A stretch of DNA of 64,000 nucleotides from Sulfidibacterium sp964456625. GTDB taxonomy: Bacteria; Bacteroidota; Bacteroidia; Bacteroidales; F082. The notes beneath the pieces were generated by a model that was not told the DNA's origin, searched no databases, and saw nothing but the letters and a program-made list of their open reading frames with translations. Made by a program: the position numbers and the translations under genes. Of this stretch, positions 25,702 to 33,832 are shown one piece after another; positions within the stretch are counted from its first letter, which is position 1, and the number at the start of each line of letters is the position of its first letter. The DNA lies in assembly GCA_964456625.1 (NCBI GenBank), contig CAYWBO010000005.1:1-64000 (forward strand), read 5' to 3'.

Positions 25702-25731
25702 GCATTTAACCTGCCATCCGGAGATTGGTTT

Positions 25732-27691
25732 TCAGAACTTCCACTGCAGCTCACAGGTCAGTGCAGATTTATGATTGGCATGGATGGTTTCTGCTCCTGA
25801 GCCTATGATATGCCTGTCATAATAAAGCGTTGTGGCAGCTCTCAGCCAAATCTTGATATTCCGGATCCCTGACCATCGCAAAAGCAAATACATCCGCTCC
25901 CCGTGACCGTATAATGCCGGGACGCTAAAAGTATACAGGGCATTGTCTTCGTAAGTATAAATGCGACTATCCCAGCCTCCCGTATTAAACAGAGCATAAC
26001 GGAATGTAAGCTGCCACGACAAATCTTCCTTTCTGAACTTGACATCCTGTAAGATCATAAAGCCATGTTGTTTGACCCCTTTCTCTTGAAAATTAACATA
26101 TTCAAGGCGACTTTTTAGCAATAAGAAACCATGGAATACATAAGATGTTTCCAGTCGATATTCAGAACGGTTGTTGGGTGTCGGGACTGAGAAATATCCG
26201 ATGCTATCTGTAAGATTTTGTTCATTTTCCGTAAATCTAAATCGAAAATAAAATGACAAATTATTGTTTACGGTTTCATTCATTTGCAGCAAATAGGCCT
26301 TTCCGCCGGAAGGCGCATCCACACTATATTTAAGCCATGGAAAAGAATAATGATCTGCATAGCCGGACAGGGTCAGCGATTTTGTCAGCAAGGCATTAAA
26401 CCCCAGATAAAATCCTCTTTCATTGGAAGCGCCGCTGCTTTTGCCAAAAGGACCGGCAAAGATTGCCTGGTAATCTTTGGGGTAATTTCTGTAAAGAAAA
26501 GTCATGGTAAACCGGTCGGAAAGAAAAGCGTTGAGCCCTGCAATTCCCGCCGGGTTTCCTCCCGGGTTTTCTGCCACCTCACCAAAGAAAGAAACAGGAT
26601 CCAGATTAAAATTCAGGTTCACCCCAAAATTGGTAAGTACATCTCCTCTAAAATCAAAAAACTTATAAGGCAAGGAACTTTCTGCCACCGGGTGATCCAA
26701 GTGCGTTTGATAGTAAACGGCACCTATTCTGAAGCGTTTATGTTGGAAAGCTGCCTGGCCACCGTAAACCGTGATCGTCAGCGCATTTTTATCCTGTAGC
26801 TCGTTGATGGTCCGGTGATATCCGGTCTCCTGAAGGCCGCTGATGGCAACGATTCCTACGCTGTCGGGCGGTAGCAGATTGGCATCATATTTCTTCTTCG
26901 AATAAAAGACCGTGAATTGAAAATCACTTTTTTGCAACGTGAAAGCAGCCCCCCGGAAAAACCGGTTTTCGTTGGCAGAAGTATTCGGACGGATGCCNNN
27001 NNNNNNNNNNNNNNNNNNNNNNNNNNNNNNNNNNNNNNNNNNNNNNNNNNNNNNNNNNNNNNNNNNNNNNNNNNNNNNNNNNNNNNNNNNNNNNNNNGTT
27101 TGCCGCATTAAAGGCATAACGAAAATACAGTTTCTGAGGCGTTCCCAAATAGACCGATCCCGGTTTCACGTAAGCGGAATCAGCCGGTATTTCATAACCT
27201 GAAACCGCTTCCGGAACCTGTTCATAACGCAACAAAAAATCATGCCTTCCATTTCGAACTATTCCTTTCCAGGAAGCTTTTTTCTGCTTTTCAGGCTTTC
27301 CGGCGACAACATATTTCGAAAGCCTCTGCAGTGTTTCAATGCCGATCCCCGGGATATACTTTAGTTCGTACAGGCTCATGAGCGGCCCGTTATGCTTGAT
27401 ATAAGATTCAATTGAAAAGAGTTGCGCTTCATTCAGTAACCTGAGTTGCACCAACCTTTCTAAATCGGGGCCGTTGATATTGAGGGGATGCTGGCTGTAA
27501 TATTCATAATCGTCCACCAGATCGGAGTAATCCAAAACCGCATCACTGGCACGAGCCATATCTTCCAAATCGCCACTCAGATCTTCATTCCGAACAGATA
27601 ATGAATCATTCTGCTGTGCTTCCAGAGAGAAAGCGGACAGCAGTAAAACAACTGAAACAAAGGAGGCTGTATGTTTGATACACGATTTCAT
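25732..27691 (-). CDS. Secreted helix-hairpin-helix protein with C-terminal beta-barrel (interrupted by a gap)
   Basis: One gene read in two pieces around the 100-N gap at 26998-27097. The two halves are out of frame across the placeholder Ns, so the true gap length differs. The N-terminal piece starts at 27691 with a signal peptide (core FVSVVLLLSAFSLEAQ). It then carries two ComEA-like helix-hairpin-helix units: PLNINGPDLERLVQLRLL, and YELKYIPGIGIETLQRL. The C-terminal piece, about 420 aa, is rich in amphipathic beta strands and ends TCELQWKF, with an aromatic last residue as in outer-membrane barrels. It overlaps the PorV-like gene by 4 bp. The architecture is known as a conserved Bacteroidota hypothetical. 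DNA binding is inferred only from the HhH motifs. Confidence 0.8.
26998..27097. other. Assembly gap (100 N) inside the HhH/barrel gene
   Basis: A run of exactly 100 N, a placeholder length. The flanks share no sequence, so real DNA is probably missing. Confidence 0.95.
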
Positions 27692-28545
27692 GAGCCCAAC
27701 GTATAAATCAATGATACTTGCGGAGAAACACCCAGCGCTTGATGTGCTGCGGCAGCCATATCAAGCGAAAAGCCTTTCAGCCTATATCCGAAACCGGCAG
27801 AAAGGAATTCCCTTCCGGTTCCCAGACCGGTACGGAAGAAATATTTGTTTTTAAGGGAATACTCCAACCCTGCCCTCAACTCAAAATTGGGATTGCGGGC
27901 GTTTTTCTCCGATTCAACCGTTACCAAAAGACTTCTGGAAAAACGATACGACAAACCGGCCTGATAAACAACCGGCAACTTGAAATAAACTGCTCCTGTA
28001 CCGGGTGTCGGAATTGGATTAAAGGCAAAACCACCCAGCGTCAGATTTTTGGAAAGATCGTATTGGAATCCGAACTCAAACGTCAGATTATTGGCTTTTC
28101 CGTAATGATCGCCGAAACCGGTTTGAAAATAATCCAGCTTTATTCCGGCACGAAAACGAGAGCCAAAGGAACGGGCAAAAGCAAGTCCGAATTTCATTTC
28201 ATGATAAAGTGAATAACCGAAATAATCCATCCCGGCACCCAAAACACCCCAACGTACAGGATATAATAAGGCGACACTTTTGGTGCTCAGTTCTCTCATT
28301 CCAAACCGTTCTTCATAGTTGATGCCTGCCGAAAAATCTTTAACGTCAGCCATCCCCGCCTGGTTATCATTGATATTCCAGAATCCGGTCAGTGCCACAG
28401 CACACTGCCCCATGCCTGCACTTCGGGTACCTTTTGATAGCAACAGATCTTGCGCCGAAACCATCTGTGGACCCGTTAATAAAACTACGAGCAGGAGAAT
28501 TGAACAAATCCCCCACAGGGGAGCATATTTGTACAAAGGAAGCAT
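27688..28545 (-). CDS. PorV/PorQ-like outer-membrane beta-barrel protein
   Basis: A 285-aa protein with a signal peptide (hydrophobic core ICSILLLVVLLTG, cleavage after VSAQ). The mature start, KGTRSAGMGQCAVAL, followed by NDNQAGMADVKDF, is the pattern of PorV/PorQ-type barrels. It continues as alternating strands to the C-terminus (SPQVSLIYTLGS). Similar proteins act at the outer membrane, some with the type IX secretion system, but this one is not clearly PorV or PorQ. It precedes the HhH/barrel gene and overlaps its start (ATGA), so the two likely work together. Confidence 0.75.
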   Translation of the reverse strand: MLPLYKYAPLWGICSILLLVVLLTGPQMVSAQDLLLSKGTRSAGMGQCAVALTGFWNINDNQAGMADVKDFSAGINYEERFGMRELSTKSVALLYPVRWGVLGAGMDYFGYSLYHEMKFGLAFARSFGSRFRAGIKLDYFQTGFGDHYGKANNLTFEFGFQYDLSKNLTLGGFAFNPIPTPGTGAVYFKLPVVYQAGLSYRFSRSLLVTVESEKNARNPNFELRAGLEYSLKNKYFFRTGLGTGREFLSAGFGYRLKGFSLDMAAAAHQALGVSPQVSLIYTLGS

Positions 28546-28663
28546 TTCGAATCGGGTTACACAATTGTCTTACAGTTGCCCAATATAATCATTATTTTTT
28601 TAAAAATCAAGAAAAATTTCAGATATACCATTATCAAACAACCACTTGAAATAAATTATGTAC

Positions 28664-29023
28664 TTAATTTGAATTACTGATTATGCCTGTATGGCCATCC
28701 GGATAAGGGCTAACCGTATATTTCCATTGTATGCTGCCCTCCATTTTAAAAACCCAGGTTGATGCATTTTTNNNNNNNNNNNNNNNNNNNNNNNNNNNNN
28801 NNNNNNNNNNNNNNNNNNNNNNNNNNNNNNNNNNNNNNNNNNNNNNNNNNNNNNNNNNNNNNNNNNNNNNNCCATTTCGAAAAATGACTTTCAGGTGTAC
28901 GGCACCGGGGCTTTCCTGCTGGCGGGGAGTGAAATGGTGAAAATGGAGAGAAACGGAAAATAATGCTTCAAAACTTTCGCGGATTTTTGTGAGTGACCTT
29001 GCATATACAGGGTCGGAGTCCAT
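28664..29023 (-). CDS. Doubtful short ORF broken by a gap
   Basis: From an ATG at 29023 (MDSDPVYARSLTKIRE) about 50 codons are open up to the gap. After the gap about 36 codons are open to a stop at 28664 (ending GIISNSN). The frame continuity through the Ns is meaningless, because the gap length is a placeholder. No signal peptide, motif or family is recognisable. It could be a small cytoplasmic protein or two chance frames. Confidence 0.3.
   Translation of the reverse strand: MDSDPVYARSLTKIRESFEALFSVSLHFHHFTPRQQESPGAVHLKVIFRNXXXXXXXXXXXXXXXXXXXXXXXXXXXXXXXXXXKNASTWVFKMEGSIQWKYTVSPYPDGHTGIISNSN
28772..28871. other. Assembly gap (100 N)
   Basis: Exactly 100 N. The flanking 50 bases on the two sides do not match each other, unlike the gap at 44947. 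Confidence 0.95.
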
Positions 29024-29088
29024 ACAATTGTTTATTTTAGTAGGCAAATAATTGATGTCTTTTTAATCAAAATACGCTTCATAACGTC

Positions 29089-29766
29089 ATGAAACAAGCA
29101 CTTGAATTCCTAACGGAGTTAAAACAAAATAACAACCGCGAGTGGTTCATGGAAAATAAGAGCCGGTATGAATCATCCCGCAGCATGATCATTCAGTTTC
29201 TGGATCAGAAACTGATCCCGGGACTGGCTTCTTTTGACCCTTCCGTACAAAATATTACCGGCAAACAATGCCTTTTCAGGATTTACCGAGACATTCGTTT
29301 TTCAAAAGATAAAACTCCTTACAAAACCAATTTCGGAGCTTCCATCGGTCTGGCCGGAAGGAAGTTGCAAACCGCAGGCTACTATTTTCATATTGAGCCG
29401 GGCAACAGTTTTATCGGTGGCGGAATTTACCATCCCACTTCTGATGAGCTGAAGGCTCTTCGAAAAGAAGTTTACTACAGCATCGATAAACTTAACAAAA
29501 TCAGGTCTAATCCCGATTTTAAAAAAGTATTCGGAGACATAACAGGAGACAAACTACAAAGAGTACCGCTGGGGTACCCGAAGGATTTTCCGTATCCCGA
29601 GCTCCTGAAGTTTAAAGACTACCTGGTAATCAGATCAGTGTCTGATGAAGAGCTTTTAAAACCCGATTTGGATCAGTATCTGTTGCATATTTTCAAGCTA
29701 CAGAAACCCTTCAACGACTTTTTAAATGAAGCCTTGTTAAACGGTAACGAAGAAGAAGTTTTGTGA
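29089..29766 (+). CDS. DUF2461 family protein
   Basis: A 225-aa cytoplasmic protein of the DUF2461 (TIGR02453) family. It opens with ALEFLTELKQNNNREWFMENK and contains FRIYRDIRFSKDKTPYKTNF, AGYYFHIEPGNSFIGGGIYHP and a C-terminal YLVIRSVSDEELL, all in the family order. The function is unknown. Its stop overlaps the GTG start of the EamA transporter gene (GTGA), so they are translationally coupled. Confidence 0.92.
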   Translation: MKQALEFLTELKQNNNREWFMENKSRYESSRSMIIQFLDQKLIPGLASFDPSVQNITGKQCLFRIYRDIRFSKDKTPYKTNFGASIGLAGRKLQTAGYYFHIEPGNSFIGGGIYHPTSDELKALRKEVYYSIDKLNKIRSNPDFKKVFGDITGDKLQRVPLGYPKDFPYPELLKFKDYLVIRSVSDEELLKPDLDQYLLHIFKLQKPFNDFLNEALLNGNEEEVL

Positions 29767-30656
29767 ACACAACAGAATATAAAGCCCGCTTTATCCTCCT
29801 GTTGACCGCTGTGATCTGGGGGCTGGCTTTCGTCGCGCAGCGGGCGGGAATGGAAAGCATTGGTCCGTTTGCGTTTAACGGGATCCGTTTTGCGCTGGGA
29901 ACACTCTCACTGGTTCCTTTGCTTTTCCTTAAAAGAAATTCCGCAAAACAGAAAGTTGAAAAACGGGACAAAGCTTTCCTTTTGAAAGGCGGCATTCTGT
30001 GCGGGTTGTTTTTATTTGCCGGTTCCTCATTTCAACAGATTGGAATTGTCTATACCACAGCCGGTAATGCAGGCTTCATTACCAGTTTATATGTGATCCT
30101 GGTGCCTGTTTTCGGATTGTTCTGGCAACATAAAGTCAATAAACAAACCTGGCTGGGAATCATCATCGCTTTATCAGGATTGTATTTTCTCTCGGCCAGA
30201 CAGGATCTGACTTTTGCCATGGGTGACGCACTTGTATTGATCAGCGCTTTTTTCTTTGCTGGCCATGTATTAATGATCGCCAAATATGCTCCGAAAACAA
30301 ACATTATCAGGCTTTCTATCATACAGTTTGGGTTGGCCTCGCTATTAAGCCTGATCATTTCTGTTTTCATAGAAACCACAACGCTGCAAAACATACGCAT
30401 GGCCGCCATTCCAATTTTGTACGGGGGGATCATGTCTGTCGGCGTAGCTTACACGTTGCAGGTTTACGGACAGAAAAAAACGCATCCAGCACATGCAGCT
30501 ATTATTCTAAGCATGGAATCGCTGTTTGCTGCCATCGGAGGCATACTTATACTTCATGAACCATTGACTTTCCCCATTGCGCTGGGAGGGATCCTGATGC
30601 TTTCAGGAGTCATCCTGTCACAACTTCGATTTAAGAAAAAACTGGTCAGGATTTGA
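29763..30656 (+). CDS. EamA/DMT family transporter (GTG start)
   Basis: A 297-aa inner-membrane protein with about ten hydrophobic helices in two EamA repeats. The first begins ILLLTAVIWGLAFVAQRAGM and the second MGDALVLISAFFFAGHVLMI. The C-terminal helix ends LMLSGVILSQLRF. Drug/metabolite transporters of this type usually export amino acids or metabolites; the substrate is unknown. The start codon is GTG at 29763, inside the stop of the DUF2461 gene. A second, unlinked EamA gene lies at 54.9-55.8 kb. Confidence 0.9.
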   Translation: MNTTEYKARFILLLTAVIWGLAFVAQRAGMESIGPFAFNGIRFALGTLSLVPLLFLKRNSAKQKVEKRDKAFLLKGGILCGLFLFAGSSFQQIGIVYTTAGNAGFITSLYVILVPVFGLFWQHKVNKQTWLGIIIALSGLYFLSARQDLTFAMGDALVLISAFFFAGHVLMIAKYAPKTNIIRLSIIQFGLASLLSLIISVFIETTTLQNIRMAAIPILYGGIMSVGVAYTLQVYGQKKTHPAHAAIILSMESLFAAIGGILILHEPLTFPIALGGILMLSGVILSQLRFKKKLVRI

Positions 30657-30672
30657 CTTTCCGGAAACCGGA

Positions 30673-31278
30673 TTATTGCGAAAGATCTTCGGGGGTAATG
30701 GTAAAGTAGCCCGGATATTTCTTGACCTTGCCGTCAAATTTATAATATGGTTTCAGCTGAATGGTAATCCCCAGTTTCTGAAGTGTCTCTGTATCCAGGT
30801 TACCGGAAATGGCGCTCATGATCTGGTCCATGGAATTCAGTCGTAAAATGGTAGCCAGGTTCAGTTCGGCATTCAGATCAAATGTAGTTTTTCCGTGTCC
30901 CGGAACCACGACAGGTTTTTCCAGCTTTCCTGATGCAATCACCTGTTGTTTCTGAAGCAGTTTCCAATCCATTCCTGAAACGGCAGCTTTATCGCCGGAA
31001 GGATTGCTGACCTCCACTTTAAAGCTGGCTTGTGCCGGAAGCTTTCCTTGGAGCATCCCGCTGGAAAACACGATAATATCCTTGAAGTTTAGATCGGATA
31101 CGCTCTTCACATGACTAACGTCGACTCCGGAAATAGTTTGCAATACCATGGAATTCACTGAAAAATTACATTTGGCAAAACGCTCCATTTCGCGCATCTG
31201 ACTAACAATACCACAGGCCCCCAAAGAAAATAATACGACTATTAATCCCCCCAGGCCAAAAACTTTAGCTGACTTCAT
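30673..31278 (-). CDS. LEA type 2-like (WHy domain) lipoprotein
   Basis: A 201-aa predicted lipoprotein. The signal peptide ends in the lipobox LGAC, with the lipidated Cys near residue 22. The mature part resembles LEA14/WHy-type beta sandwiches: VEVSNPSGDKAAVSGMDWKL, then GHGKTTFDLNAELNLATIL. Such domains are small immunoglobulin-like folds of unknown role in the envelope. It follows typA after 23 bp and is probably transcribed with it. It is convergent with the EamA gene. Confidence 0.78.
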   Translation of the reverse strand: MKSAKVFGLGGLIVVLFSLGACGIVSQMREMERFAKCNFSVNSMVLQTISGVDVSHVKSVSDLNFKDIIVFSSGMLQGKLPAQASFKVEVSNPSGDKAAVSGMDWKLLQKQQVIASGKLEKPVVVPGHGKTTFDLNAELNLATILRLNSMDQIMSAISGNLDTETLQKLGITIQLKPYYKFDGKVKKYPGYFTITPEDLSQ

Positions 31279-31301
31279 TTTGATACTTTAAATTAAGAAA
31301 A

Positions 31302-32672
31302 TTACGCTTTTCCGGCGCGTTTCCGCTCTGTTTCGTTCAGAATAATTTTTCTCAAACGCAACGAACGAGGTGTGACTTCAAGGTATTCGTCCTTGCGAAT
31401 GATCTCCATAAACTCTTCGAGCGAGAACCTAATCGGAGGTGAAATTAAGACTTTTTCGTCAGAACCCGAAGCACGCATATTGGTGAGTTTCTTTCCTTTG
31501 TTCAGGTTCACTACGATGTCGTTATCGCGGGTATTCTCACCGACAACCTGTCCGGCATAGATTTCCGAGTTCGGGTCGATATAAAATCTGCCCCTGTCCT
31601 GAAGTTTCCATATAGCATAAGGAATGGCCGTCCCCGTTTCCATGGAAATCAATGCCCCGTTGGAGCGCGACATAAAGTCACCTTTCCAGGGCTCAAAACT
31701 CTTAAAGCGGTGTGCAATGATGGCTTCACCTTCGGTTCCGGTGAGGATCACGTTTCGCAGCCCGATGATGCCCCTGGATGGAATAGAAAAATCCAGTTGC
31801 AGGCGATCATTTTTAGGCTCCATATTCAGGAATTCTCCCTTCCGCGCAGTAACTATGTCAATTACCCTTCCGGAAAAATTCTCCGGCACAAGCACTGTCA
31901 GGCTTTCCACAGGTTCATGTTTCACACCGTCAATCTCTTTGATAATGACCTTGGGTTGTCCCAGCTGNNNNNNNNNNNNNNNNNNNNNNNNNNNNNNNNN
32001 NNNNNNNNNNNNNNNNNNNNNNNNNNNNNNNNNNNNNNNNNNNNNNNNNNNNNNNNNNNNNNNNNNNGTTCCTTCTTCATATTTGGCTGACGGAATGTGG
32101 TTGATGATCTCATCCAAAAGATAAGAAACATCGGCGGTGGGAGTTTTCCAGTCCGGCCCCATCCAACCTTGTTTTGAAGAGCCGTAAACCGTTGCAAAGT
32201 CCAGTTGTTGCTCGGTAGCACCCAGGTTAAACATCAGGTCGAACATGGCTTCCTGAACCTCATCCGGACGACAGTTGGGCTTGTCTACTTTATTCACCAC
32301 AACGATGGGAATAAGATTTAAGTCAATGGCTTTTTGTAATACAAAGCGGGTCTGTGGCATGGGGCCTTCAAAAGCATCCACCACCATAAGCACGCCGTCG
32401 GCCATATTCAAAACCCGTTCCACTTCGCCGCCGAAGTCGGAGTGTCCGGGAGTATCAATAATGTTAATTTTAAAATCCTTATAGCGGACGGAAACATTTT
32501 TCGAAAGAATGGTGATTCCACGTTCCCTTTCAAGATCGTTGCTGTCGAGGATGAGATCGTTCACTTCTTCGTTTTCACGAAAAAGTTTCACCTGATGTAA
32601 AATTCGGTCAACCAGTGTAGTCTTGCCATGGTCCACGTGTGCGATGATGGCAATATTTTTGATTTTATCCAT
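31302..32672 (-). CDS. typA: Translational GTPase TypA/BipA (interrupted by a gap)
   Basis: The N-terminal piece (about 201 aa) has the G-domain motifs AHVDHGKTT, DTPGHSDFGGE and NKVDKPNCRPDE, and the switch region RERGITI. The C-terminal piece (about 221 aa) carries the BipA-specific C-terminal domain (TARKGEFLNM, GEAIIAHRF, RKIILNETERKRAGKA). The 100-N gap at 31968-32067 lies between them. Full-length TypA is near 600 aa, so about 175 residues (about 0.5 kb), including domain II, are missing from the assembly. TypA binds the ribosome and supports assembly and stress growth. A -7 box lies at 32701-32708, and the LEA-like lipoprotein gene follows. Confidence 0.95.
   Translation of the reverse strand: MDKIKNIAIIAHVDHGKTTLVDRILHQVKLFRENEEVNDLILDSNDLERERGITILSKNVSVRYKDFKINIIDTPGHSDFGGEVERVLNMADGVLMVVDAFEGPMPQTRFVLQKAIDLNLIPIVVVNKVDKPNCRPDEVQEAMFDLMFNLGATEQQLDFATVYGSSKQGWMGPDWKTPTADVSYLLDEIINHIPSAKYEEGXXXXXXXXXXXXXXXXXXXXXXXXXXXXXXXXXXQLGQPKVIIKEIDGVKHEPVESLTVLVPENFSGRVIDIVTARKGEFLNMEPKNDRLQLDFSIPSRGIIGLRNVILTGTEGEAIIAHRFKSFEPWKGDFMSRSNGALISMETGTAIPYAIWKLQDRGRFYIDPNSEIYAGQVVGENTRDNDIVVNLNKGKKLTNMRASGSDEKVLISPPIRFSLEEFMEIIRKDEYLEVTPRSLRLRKIILNETERKRAGKA
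31968..32067. other. Assembly gap (100 N) inside typA
   Basis: Exactly 100 N. The family length implies about 0.5 kb of real sequence is missing here. Confidence 0.95.
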
Positions 32673-32700
32673 AGAAATTTCCAGTATTTATTTCGGGCTG

Positions 32701-32728
32701 CAAAGGTACATCGAATATTGAAATCAAA
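32701..32728 (-). promoter_or_regulatory. Putative promoter of typA
   Basis: The complement reads TACCTTTG (32701-32708), 28 bp before the ATG. A TTTG (complement of 32725-32728) lies 16 bp further on, a slightly short spacer. Confidence 0.45.
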
Positions 32729-32783
32729 ATACATACAAACAAACAGATTTTGCGATGAAAAATCAGTGCGATTTTTAGCGAAA

Positions 32784-32817
32784 TTTGTCCCGTTCCCGGG
32801 AAAAAACCCTAAGTTTG
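32784..32817 (+). promoter_or_regulatory. Putative promoter of lplA
   Basis: TTTG (32784-32787), a 22-bp spacer, then TAAGTTTG (32810-32817). The ATG at 32826 is only 8 bp downstream, so the mRNA may be nearly leaderless. Confidence 0.45.
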
Positions 32818-32825
32818 TTAAAAGC

Positions 32826-33821
32826 ATGATTTACATAGAACGTACGCATACCGACCCGTTTTTTAACATTGCCACCGAAGAATATCTTTTGAAAAACCTT
32901 CAGGATGAAATCCTGATGTTCTGGCAAAGCACCGATTCCGTGATTCTCGGGAAGCACCAAAACACACTAAAAGAAGTCAACCTGGAGTATGTAAATCTGC
33001 ATGAGATACCAGTCATCAGAAGAATATCGGGAGGTGGCACGGTTTTCCACGATCTGGGAAATATCAACTACACGTTGATTACCCGGGGGGAAAAGCAGGA
33101 AAACCTGGTGGATTTCAAAAAATTCACCCTCCCGGTAATCCGGTTTCTAGAACAATTCGGGTTGAAAACGCAGTTTGAAGGCAAGAACAACCTGACCCTC
33201 GACGGGAAAAAATTCTCCGGAAATTCCGCACATGTCTTCAAAAACCGGGTGATGCACCACGGGACCTTTCTGTTTGAAACGAAACTGAATGTTTTGGAGC
33301 AAATCATCAATCCCGACTGGATGGGGATACAGGATAAATCCATCGGATCGATAAAGGCATCGGTAACCAATATCAGCAGTCACCTCAGCGAAAACATCAC
33401 GTTGGAAAGCTTTAAGCAGCGAATGGAAGATTTCTTTACCGATTATTTTGAGATCTCTTCCCGCCAAAATCTCACCCACGCAATGATCGCGGATATCCAA
33501 AAGCTGGCTGACGAGAAGTACCATCTTTGGTCGTGGAATTACGGCTACTCTCCGAAATACAGTTTCAAAAACGAAGTACAAACGGCTACGGGCACGTTTC
33601 AGGTCGAGATGAAAGTAAAAGACGGACACATCCAGGAGATCGAACTGCTTCGTGATGGGAAAAGGCTGACGCCGATCGAAAATCAAATATTGGGTTCCGC
33701 GCACGACAAAACCGTCTTACTGGAAAAAATAAGTCAGGAAGAAAATGCCGGAATCCCTGTTGAGGTCCTGTTCCCAGGAACAAGCCCCAACAAGGTCCGT
33801 AATAATAAAGAAACTAGCTGA
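32826..33821 (+). CDS. lplA: Lipoate-protein ligase A
   Basis: A 331-aa lipoate ligase from the ATG at 32826 (MIYIERTHTDPFFNIATEEY). The frame is open 66 codons further upstream, but that part overlaps the promoter and the typA start. Conserved blocks are RRISGGGTVFHDLGNINYTL, LTLDGKKFSGNSAHVFKNRV and HHGTFLFET, with the lysine in DKSIGSIKASVTN that binds lipoyl-AMP. A C-terminal accessory domain follows. It attaches free lipoate to 2-oxoacid dehydrogenases and the glycine cleavage H protein. It is convergent with the OMP gene at 33833. Confidence 0.95.
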   Translation: MIYIERTHTDPFFNIATEEYLLKNLQDEILMFWQSTDSVILGKHQNTLKEVNLEYVNLHEIPVIRRISGGGTVFHDLGNINYTLITRGEKQENLVDFKKFTLPVIRFLEQFGLKTQFEGKNNLTLDGKKFSGNSAHVFKNRVMHHGTFLFETKLNVLEQIINPDWMGIQDKSIGSIKASVTNISSHLSENITLESFKQRMEDFFTDYFEISSRQNLTHAMIADIQKLADEKYHLWSWNYGYSPKYSFKNEVQTATGTFQVEMKVKDGHIQEIELLRDGKRLTPIENQILGSAHDKTVLLEKISQEENAGIPVEVLFPGTSPNKVRNNKETS

Positions 33822-33832
33822 ATTCGAATTTA

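Larger units (their letters stand above)
28546..29088. other. Divergent intergenic region with a gap and one doubtful ORF
   Basis: The region holds the 100-N gap at 28772-28871 and an ambiguous minus-strand reading frame on both sides of it (listed separately). I saw no RNA gene or repeat. No TAnnTTTG box suits either neighbour. Confidence 0.5.

Noticed and set aside
29763..30656. Possible duplication with the EamA gene at 54.9 kb
   Set aside because: Both are EamA proteins but the sequences differ throughout; common family members, not a recent duplication.
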